From: Acidobacteriota bacterium
GTDB lineage: Bacteria; Acidobacteriota; Thermoanaerobaculia; Multivoradales; SZUA-115
Assembly: GCA_024277255.1 (NCBI GenBank)
Contig: JAJRVQ010000106.1
Coordinates: forward strand, 1 to 46,978
Direction of reading: 5' to 3'
DNA: 46,978 bases
Shown here: piece by piece, positions 41,498 through 46,978 of the stretch
How the letters are laid out: the number at the start of each line of letters is the position of its first letter
Position numbering within the stretch: position 1 is the first letter of the stretch
The notes under the pieces: model-generated
What the model was told of the DNA's origin: nothing
Database searches by the model: none
Seen by the model: the letters and a program-made list of their open reading frames with translations, nothing else
Program-made: the position numbers and the translations under genes

Positions 41498-43075
41498 ATG
41501 AACAGAATTCTCATTTGTGATCCGCTCGATCCTTCGGGGCTCGAGATCCTCACCCAATCCGGTGCCGAAGTCCATCAATTGACCGCCGAGGAGCGGCCGC
41601 GTTTGGTCGAGATCGTGGGCGAGTTCGATGCCATGGTGGTGCGTAGCGCGACGCAAGTCACGGCGGAGATCCTGCATGCCGGCAAGCGGTTGCGCGTCGT
41701 GGGTCGGGCCGGAATCGGCGTCGACAACGTCGACGTCGCGGCCGCCACCGAACTCGGCGTGCTGGTGGTCAACGCTCCCACTGCCAACCTGGTTTCCGCC
41801 ACCGAGCACACCATGGCGCTGATGCTGGTGCTGCTGCGTCGCGTCGCCGCCGCCGACGGCGCGCTCAAGAGCGGCGATTGGAACCGCAAGGCTTACCTGG
41901 GCAGCGAACTGATGGCCAAGACTCTGGGGGTGGTGGGGTTCGGGCGAATCGGCCGCGCCGTCGCCGACCGTGCCCGCGTCTTCGGCATGGAGATCCTCGC
42001 CTACGACCCCTTCCTCGAACCGAGCTTCGCCCGCGACCTTGGGGTCGAACTGCTCTCACTCGACGAGTTGCTGCCGCGTTGCGACGTGGTGACCCTGCAC
42101 ACACCGCTGACCGCCGATACCCGCGGGCTGCTGTCGGCCGACCGGATCGCGCAGATGAAGCCCGGTTCCTACCTGGTCAACTGTGCTCGCGGTGGGATCG
42201 TCAACGAAGAGGCTCTGTTGGCCGCCTTGGAGAGTGGCCAGATCGCCGGTGCCGCGATGGACGTCTTCGCCCAGGAACCGCCGACCGATTTTTCGCTCAT
42301 CCGCCATCCGCGCGTGGTGGCCACGCCGCACATCGGTGCTCAGACCCGTGAAGCGCAGCAGAGAGTGTCGACGCAGACGGCCAAGATGTTGCTGGCGGCG
42401 CTGGGTGGCTCGATGGCGGTGACCGCGGTCAACCTGCCGTTTCGCTCCGCGGAGTCGGGGGGCGAGCCGTTGATGCATCTGGCCGAGGGGCTCAGCCGTC
42501 TCGGCAGCGCGCTGCAAGGTGGTCGCCTGCAGCAGCTCAGCGTCGAGATGGAAGGAATCACCGAGGGGTTGCGGCCGGCGGTGCGCATCGCCGCCCTGAA
42601 GGGAGCACTTTCCACCTCCCTCGGCGAAGGGGTCAACTACGTTAACGCTCAGCAGGTCGCCGAGGAGCGCGGCGTTCGGTTGCAGCAGACGGCGAAGAGC
42701 AGCTGCGACAACTACCCTCAGTTGGTCCGGGTGAAGCTCTCCGGTTCCGCCGGGCAGACCGAGGTGGCGGGGACTCTCTTCGGCGATGACCCGCGGGTGG
42801 TGGCCATCGACGGCTTCTTGCTCGAATCTCGCCTCAAGAACTGTCTGTTGGTGGTGCGCAACCAAGACATCCCGGGCGTGGTGGGCAAGGTGGGAACGCT
42901 GCTCGGCGAAGCCGATGTCAATATCGCGGAGATCCACCTGGCGAGGCGGCCGAACGAAACGGACGCTCTGGCAGTTTTGCGTCTCGATCAGCATCCCTCG
43001 CCGCAAGTACTCGCCGGTCTCGAAGAGTTGCCGGAGGTGCGCTGGCTCAAGGTGGTGGAAATGGGGGGTGGCTAA
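41498..43075 (+). CDS. serA: D-3-phosphoglycerate dehydrogenase
   Basis: A 525-residue SerA of the long form. The NAD-binding motif is GVVGFGRIGRAVADRA (about 146-161), with GRAGIGVDNVDVAAA and NCARGGIVNEEALLAAL. Catalytic His is in HPRVVATPHIGAQTREAQ. The C-terminal domains are an allosteric substrate-binding region (about 320-450) and an ACT domain (KNCLLVVRNQDIPGVVGKVGTLL) that senses serine. It opens serine biosynthesis from 3-phosphoglycerate. GAAGAGAACC precedes the ATG. The aminotransferase upstream would provide the next step. ddl follows two bases after its stop. Confidence 0.95.
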   Translation: MNRILICDPLDPSGLEILTQSGAEVHQLTAEERPRLVEIVGEFDAMVVRSATQVTAEILHAGKRLRVVGRAGIGVDNVDVAAATELGVLVVNAPTANLVSATEHTMALMLVLLRRVAAADGALKSGDWNRKAYLGSELMAKTLGVVGFGRIGRAVADRARVFGMEILAYDPFLEPSFARDLGVELLSLDELLPRCDVVTLHTPLTADTRGLLSADRIAQMKPGSYLVNCARGGIVNEEALLAALESGQIAGAAMDVFAQEPPTDFSLIRHPRVVATPHIGAQTREAQQRVSTQTAKMLLAALGGSMAVTAVNLPFRSAESGGEPLMHLAEGLSRLGSALQGGRLQQLSVEMEGITEGLRPAVRIAALKGALSTSLGEGVNYVNAQQVAEERGVRLQQTAKSSCDNYPQLVRVKLSGSAGQTEVAGTLFGDDPRVVAIDGFLLESRLKNCLLVVRNQDIPGVVGKVGTLLGEADVNIAEIHLARRPNETDALAVLRLDQHPSPQVLAGLEELPEVRWLKVVEMGGG

Positions 43076-43077
43076 CA

Positions 43078-44178
43078 TTGCAGCAGGCCGGTAAGCGCGT
43101 CGGGCTGGTCTTCGGTGGGCGCAGCGTAGAGCACCGTGTGTCGATCGTCTCCGCCCGCACCGTGGCGCGGGGGCTGGCCGAGGCTGGCCATGAGGTGGTC
43201 GCCCTGGCCATCGCCCGCGACGGCAGCTGGGCCGACCGCTCCACCTCGGAAGCGGCGCTGGCGGGGAAGCTCGATGCGATCTCTCCGTCAGGAATCTCTC
43301 TGGCGCAGGCGCTGGCAAGCTGGGCCGAGGCGCGGATCGAACTTTTCTTTCCCATCGTTCACGGCACTTGGGGCGAGGATGGCTCCCTCCAGGGTTTCTT
43401 CGAGATTCTCGGTCTTCCCTACTGCGGAGCGGGAGTCGCCGCCAGTGCGATGGCCATGGACAAGGTGTTGACCAAGCGGCAGCTACGCTCGGCCGGCGTG
43501 CCGGTGGTCGAGTCGGTGAATTTCACCGCCCGCCGTTTCGCCGGCGACCGCGAAGCCTGTCTGCGTCTGGCGCAGAGCTTGCCACTGCCCCTCTTCGTCA
43601 AACCCAGCGCCGGAGGTTCGAGCGTCGGGGTGCGCAAGGTCACCGACCGCGGCCAACTGGCCCCGGCGGTCGAATTCGCCCTGCGCTTCGACGACAGCGT
43701 GCTGGTGGAGCGGGGCGTCGTCGGTCGGGAACTCGAATGCGCCGTTCTCGGCCTCGGTGAACTCGAAGCCTCCGCGGTCGGCGAGATCATCGCCGGGCAG
43801 GAGTTCTACGACTACGGCGACAAGTACCTCGACGACGGAGCGCAGCTGATCGCCCCGGCGCGGCTCGATGCCGATCTCAGCGAGGAGATCCGCCGCTGCG
43901 CGATCGACGCCTTCGCCGCCATCGGCGGCTGGGGGATGGCTCGGGTCGACTTCTTGCTGGAGAGTTCCAGCGGCAGGAAGCCCGACCAGCTGTACGTCAG
44001 CGAGATCAACACGCTGCCGGGCTTCACCGAGATCTCGATGTACCCGCGGCTGTGGGCGCTCAGCGGTCTACCGCTGGCCGAACTGGTCGACCGGCTGGTG
44101 GCCATCGCCATCGAACGCCACCACAACGAGCAGCGGCTCGACGAGGGCATCGAGCAGTGGCTGGCCGAGATGGAGTGA
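43078..44178 (+). CDS. ddl: D-alanine--D-alanine ligase
   Basis: A 366-residue ATP-grasp enzyme for peptidoglycan precursor synthesis. It seems to start at TTG 43078, two bases after the serA stop (GGGGGGTGG upstream), with no earlier in-frame start. It has VGLVFGGRSVEHRVSIVSA, PIVHGTWGEDGSLQGFFEILGLPYCGAG (about 92-120), LFVKPSAGGSSVGVRKV, and the metal-ligand segment LYVSEINTLPGFTEISMYP. GRSVEH replaces the more usual GRSxEHEVSL. The VanA-type/Ddl subtype cannot be settled. The linkage to serA is unusual; the usual partner, a mur cluster, is absent. Confidence 0.93.
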   Translation: MQQAGKRVGLVFGGRSVEHRVSIVSARTVARGLAEAGHEVVALAIARDGSWADRSTSEAALAGKLDAISPSGISLAQALASWAEARIELFFPIVHGTWGEDGSLQGFFEILGLPYCGAGVAASAMAMDKVLTKRQLRSAGVPVVESVNFTARRFAGDREACLRLAQSLPLPLFVKPSAGGSSVGVRKVTDRGQLAPAVEFALRFDDSVLVERGVVGRELECAVLGLGELEASAVGEIIAGQEFYDYGDKYLDDGAQLIAPARLDADLSEEIRRCAIDAFAAIGGWGMARVDFLLESSSGRKPDQLYVSEINTLPGFTEISMYPRLWALSGLPLAELVDRLVAIAIERHHNEQRLDEGIEQWLAEME

Positions 44179-44226
44179 GGGCCGGCAGCGGGGAGAGACC
44201 GTGCGTGCGCGAGATCTACTGAACGG

Positions 44227-44865
44227 CTACTTGCGACCGTCGGCTCTGACCACCAGGGCTTGGTGGCCTGCCGTTCTCACCTCCCTCGCAGTGGCTTCGG
44301 CCCGGCTGCGATCGTCGTAATCGCCGATCTGAACCCGGTGCCAGGCTTCGTCGGAACGCACTACCGTGGCCGGAAAGCGGGGGGTGAGTTCGGCCGCCAG
44401 TTTGATCGCCCGATCGAGCTGTTGAAAGGCGGCGACCTGGACGGTCCACGGGCCGGGACGAACTTCCAGCGGCCGGCGGGAGCCGACGCGGTACAGTTTG
44501 ACCGGGGCCGTCCCGCTGCGCACCAGGTCGATGCGCTCGGCGGCGGCTTTGGACAGATCGATGATGCGGCCGCGCACGAAGGGGCCGCGATCGTTGATGC
44601 GCACCCGCACCTTGCGCCCGTTGTCGAGGTTGACCACCTCCACGATGGTGCCGAAGGGGAGTTTCTTGTGGGCGGCGGTCAGCTGGTTGGTGTCGAAGAT
44701 CTCGCCGCTGGCGGTGGCCTTGCCCTGGAAACCGGGGCCGTACCAAGAGGCGATGCCCCGTTCGATCGCCCGCCGCTCCGCCCGCTCCGGAGCCACTCCG
44801 CCGTGGCAGCCGCTCAACGCCAGCACGGCGAGTGCCAAGGCGGCGGGTAGGCGGCGGCCTCTCAC
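44227..44865 (-). CDS. rlpA: RlpA-like lipoprotein (DPBB plus SPOR)
   Basis: A 212-residue protein starting at GTG 44865, overlapping the purB stop by 4 bp (GTGA). The N-terminus is basic (VRGRRLP) then hydrophobic, with the lipobox ALSGC giving a lipid-anchored Cys near residue 20. The double-psi beta-barrel domain includes GIASWYGPGFQGKATASGE, IFDTNQLTAAHKKLPFGT and INDRGPFVRGRIIDLSKAAAERI with the catalytic Asp of RlpA transglycosylases. The SPOR domain is C-terminal (WTVQVAAFQQLDRAIKLAAEL onward). It trims denuded septal glycan at the outer membrane or periplasm. Confidence 0.88.
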   Translation of the reverse strand: MRGRRLPAALALAVLALSGCHGGVAPERAERRAIERGIASWYGPGFQGKATASGEIFDTNQLTAAHKKLPFGTIVEVVNLDNGRKVRVRINDRGPFVRGRIIDLSKAAAERIDLVRSGTAPVKLYRVGSRRPLEVRPGPWTVQVAAFQQLDRAIKLAAELTPRFPATVVRSDEAWHRVQIGDYDDRSRAEATAREVRTAGHQALVVRADGRK

Positions 44866-46298
44866 ACCCGTGGTCCTTCGACCGCCGCCACCTCCATCCC
44901 GGCCAGAGCCGGTTCGGCGACCTGGGTGAGGAATTCCTCGACCTGTGCCGCCGAACGGCCGGTGAAGGCCACCGGGTCGAGCCAGCCTTCGACCTCCTCG
45001 CGGCCCAGCCGGAAGGCGTCGTCGCCGACGATGGAGTCGATCAAGGGATTGTCGCCCCCCGCGGCCACCCGCGCTTGGGCCTCCAGGCTGTAGCGGCGGA
45101 TCCGTTCGTGCAACTCCTGCCGGTCGCCGCCGCGCAGCGCGGCTTCCATCAGCATCGTCTCGGTGGCCATGAAAGGCAGTTCGCGAGCGACGCGGGCGGC
45201 TACGGCCTCCCGGCGCACGGTGAGGCCGGCGGCGATGTGGGAGGCCAGGCCGAGGACGGCGTCGGCGCCCAAGAAAGAATCTGTCAACACTAGTCGCCGG
45301 TTGGAGGAGTCGTCGAGGCTGCGCTCCAGCCACTGGGTGGCGGCGTTGAGCGGACCGTTGAGGCCGTCGGTGATCAGTCGCCTGGCCAGACCGCACATGC
45401 GCTCGGCGCGGATCGGGTTGCGCTTGTAGGCCATGGCGGAGGAGCCGACCTGGTTCTCGTCGAAGGGCTCTGCAAGTTCGCCCACCCCTTGCAGCAGCCG
45501 CAGGTCGTTGCCGAACTTATGGGCGCTCTCGGCGACGCCGGTGAGGACGGCCAGCACCTGGCTGTCCTGCTTGCGCGGGTAGGTCTGGCCGGTGATCGGG
45601 AAGCTGGCGGCAAACCCGAGCCGCTCGGCGACCATGGCGTCGAGCCGCGCCACCTTGTCGCCGTCGCCGGCGAAGAGGGTCAAAAAGCTGGCCTGGGTTC
45701 CGGTCGTCCCCTTGGCGCCCCGGCAGCGCAACAGTCCAAGCCGCCGCCGGGCCTCTTCGAGGTCGAGGAGGAAGTCCTGCGCCCACAGGCAGGCCCGTTT
45801 GCCGACGGTGGTCAGCTGGGCGGGCTGGAAGTGGGTGTAGGCCAGGCAAGGGATCGTGCCTGTGCGACGAGCGAAGTGCGAGAGTTGCTGGACGGTCGCC
45901 GCCAGCTTGCCGACGACAACCTCCAGCGCCTGGCGCAGAATCAGGGCGTCGGTGTTGTCGGTGACAAAGGCGCTGGTGGCCCCGAGGTGGAGCACCCCGC
46001 CGGCGTCACCACTGAGTTCGGCGAAGTGGCGCAGATGAGCCACCACGTCGTGGCGCGTCGCCCGTTCGAGCTCGGCGACGCGGTCAAAGTCGAGCTGGTG
46101 CTCGGCGGCGCGCAGGGTTTCGATCTGCGCCGAGCTGATCGGCAGGCCGAGCTCACGCTGGCAGTCGGCGAGGGTGACCCACATCGTGCGCCACAGGCCA
46201 TAGCGGTGGCGAGCGGAGAAGAGGGTCGCCATTTCGGCGGAGGCGTAGCGCTGGTGGAGGGGGTTGAGGGGGGCGCTGGGATCGGTGGGGTTGTACAT
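44862..46298 (-). CDS. purB: Adenylosuccinate lyase
   Basis: A 478-residue fumarase/aspartase-superfamily lyase for AMP and IMP synthesis. ATG 46298 (MYNPTDPSAPLNPLHQRYAS) is preferred over a further open stretch of six codons. Signatures are HLGATSAFVTDNTDALILRQAL, TIPCLAYTHFQPAQLTTVGKRA (catalytic His), and the superfamily motif QVGSSAMAYKRNPIRAERM, where Ala replaces the usual Met-Pro (GSSxMPxKxNP), which is within the PurB family range. It is convergent with ddl across rlpA, into which it is translationally coupled. Confidence 0.93.
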   Translation of the reverse strand: MYNPTDPSAPLNPLHQRYASAEMATLFSARHRYGLWRTMWVTLADCQRELGLPISSAQIETLRAAEHQLDFDRVAELERATRHDVVAHLRHFAELSGDAGGVLHLGATSAFVTDNTDALILRQALEVVVGKLAATVQQLSHFARRTGTIPCLAYTHFQPAQLTTVGKRACLWAQDFLLDLEEARRRLGLLRCRGAKGTTGTQASFLTLFAGDGDKVARLDAMVAERLGFAASFPITGQTYPRKQDSQVLAVLTGVAESAHKFGNDLRLLQGVGELAEPFDENQVGSSAMAYKRNPIRAERMCGLARRLITDGLNGPLNAATQWLERSLDDSSNRRLVLTDSFLGADAVLGLASHIAAGLTVRREAVAARVARELPFMATETMLMEAALRGGDRQELHERIRRYSLEAQARVAAGGDNPLIDSIVGDDAFRLGREEVEGWLDPVAFTGRSAAQVEEFLTQVAEPALAGMEVAAVEGPRV

Positions 46299-46522
46299 CG
46301 GGCGGGATCTTACCAACTGGGGGAGGGCTCGCGTCTCGCTTTGCTCGACTCTCCGTGTCGCTGACTTGGCAGCTCGGGCAGAAGACAGGAGTTGAATAGG
46401 CGTGCTCGGCTGGCAGTGAAGCTCGTGAGAGTTCCTGCCGAGAACTCCGGCACAGAAGGCTCGCTTAGACGGCTAGGCTTGGGGATCGCATCTGTGGGCT
46501 TTGAATCATTGGTAGTGATTGC

Positions 46523-46551
46523 TTGAATTTCATGTAAGACTTTGCTATGGT
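46523..46551 (+). promoter_or_regulatory. Promoter upstream of the last gene
   Basis: TTGAAT (46523-46528), a 17-bp spacer and TATGGT (46546-46551) in a locally AT-rich stretch. The predicted start near 46558 is 27 nt before the ATG at 46585. The remaining part of the 286-bp purB-side gap (46299-46522) shows nothing I can name. Confidence 0.55.
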
Positions 46552-46584
46552 GCGTCCAAGAGGCCTGGTGTGAATGAGTTAGAC

Positions 46585-46978
46585 ATGAATGAGCAGCGTG
46601 GTTCGAGAGTAAAGCTCTCCGCCCCAGTTCGACTGGCGATCGGGGTCATTATCTTGAATCTGGGGATTCTCGGTTTCTTTTTTTGGAATCGTTCCGTGAA
46701 CGGACAGGGCCCTCCGGGCTTCGCGGAGCGGCTACCGGCTTGGAGCAGTAAAGCGAAGCAGGGGGCGCCATTCCGGTCCTCGGATTATCTAGCAGCCCGG
46801 GGTGAAAGCCCGATTTCCGTAGATTTGCAGGTTGCCTCTCCAGCGGCAGATCCGGATCAGCAATGTTGCGAGAAACGTGTCATCTGCTTGCTGGAGGGCA
46901 GCAGACGTGCCGAAAGCGCGTTCAGGCGCCGCAAAAACGCGATGACGAGGGCAAGTAGGGCCCGGCAGCGCCCCTGGA
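46585..46978 (+). CDS. Single-pass membrane protein, 3' end outside the window
   Basis: An open frame of at least 131 codons running off the window edge. It starts MNEQRGSRVKLSAPVRLA, continues into one hydrophobic helix (IGVIILNLGILGFFFW), then a polar, probably exported part: NRSVNGQGPPGFAERLPAW, then QQCCEKRVICLLEG and a basic Arg/Ser/Ala-rich stretch. The type II signal-anchor pattern and the Cys-Cys pair are the only notable features. A good promoter precedes it, and no better frame exists here. The family is unknown. Confidence 0.5.
   Translation, partial: MNEQRGSRVKLSAPVRLAIGVIILNLGILGFFFWNRSVNGQGPPGFAERLPAWSSKAKQGAPFRSSDYLAARGESPISVDLQVASPAADPDQQCCEKRVICLLEGSRRAESAFRRRKNAMTRASRARQRPW

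Noticed and set aside
1..46978. CRISPR arrays, insertion sequences, rRNA
   Set aside because: No regularly spaced repeats, transposase motifs or rRNA segments were seen on either strand.

Overview
The window is high-GC chromosomal DNA from a Gram-negative-type bacterium. The gene content fits Acidobacteriota, perhaps the Thermoanaerobaculia. That placement is an inference from futalosine menaquinone genes, an RlpA lipoprotein, the tig-clpP-clpX-lon-engB block and the style of the secreted proteins; no rRNA is present to confirm it. Genes are tightly packed with many 4-bp stop/start overlaps. I see no rRNA, intact insertion sequence, prophage or CRISPR array.

Layout. 1-635: a broken left edge, where a fragment of an exported-protein-like reading frame (with an in-frame stop) changes frame into the tail of a membrane protein. 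662-3508 (minus): enoyl-CoA hydratase, thiolase and a second enoyl-CoA hydratase. 3948-4852: an unknown two-domain protein overlapping a ThiS-like sulfur carrier. 4929-5580: a PIN-domain toxin with a small partner. 5634-5950: tRNA-Lys(CTT) with its promoter and a strong terminator, then tRNA-Leu(TAG). 6084-14935: a protein quality-control block (trigger factor, ClpP, ClpX, Lon), then the GTPase EngB, Rho and MqnA. 15000-18440: a DprE1/DprE2-like oxidoreductase pair lying between mqnA and mqnC. 18444-29136: a mixed housekeeping stretch with a [2Fe-2S] ferredoxin, lipid kinase, aldehyde dehydrogenase, O-antigen-ligase-like protein, stand-alone 5'-3' exonuclease, GAF-GGDEF cyclase, RsmA and FtsK.

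29340-34603 is the accessory part and looks like a small island, all on the minus strand and visibly less GC-rich in places. It holds a membrane-anchored KAP-family P-loop NTPase, a decayed PIN/HicB-type toxin-antitoxin pair, a second pair whose PIN toxin is broken only by a 2-nt change in an AG dinucleotide tract, and two adjacent exported proteins that end in cysteine clusters. The island sits directly before fmt.

34878-46298 returns to housekeeping: fmt-rsmB, a TIGR04283-type glycosyltransferase, and a tightly packed run moaC - NamZ-type muramidase - unknown protein - class V aminotransferase - serA - D-Ala-D-Ala ligase. The aminotransferase and SerA plausibly work together in serine synthesis, and NamZ and Ddl both concern peptidoglycan. 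These converge on purB and rlpA. The window ends inside a single-pass membrane protein gene preceded by a good sigma-70-type promoter.

The best candidates for something undescribed are the exported cysteine-cluster pair (33043-34603), the neighbouring KAP/toxin-antitoxin remnants, the unknown two-domain protein translationally coupled to ThiS, and the mqn/DprE-like cluster. All functional calls come from reading motifs by eye; no database search was run.
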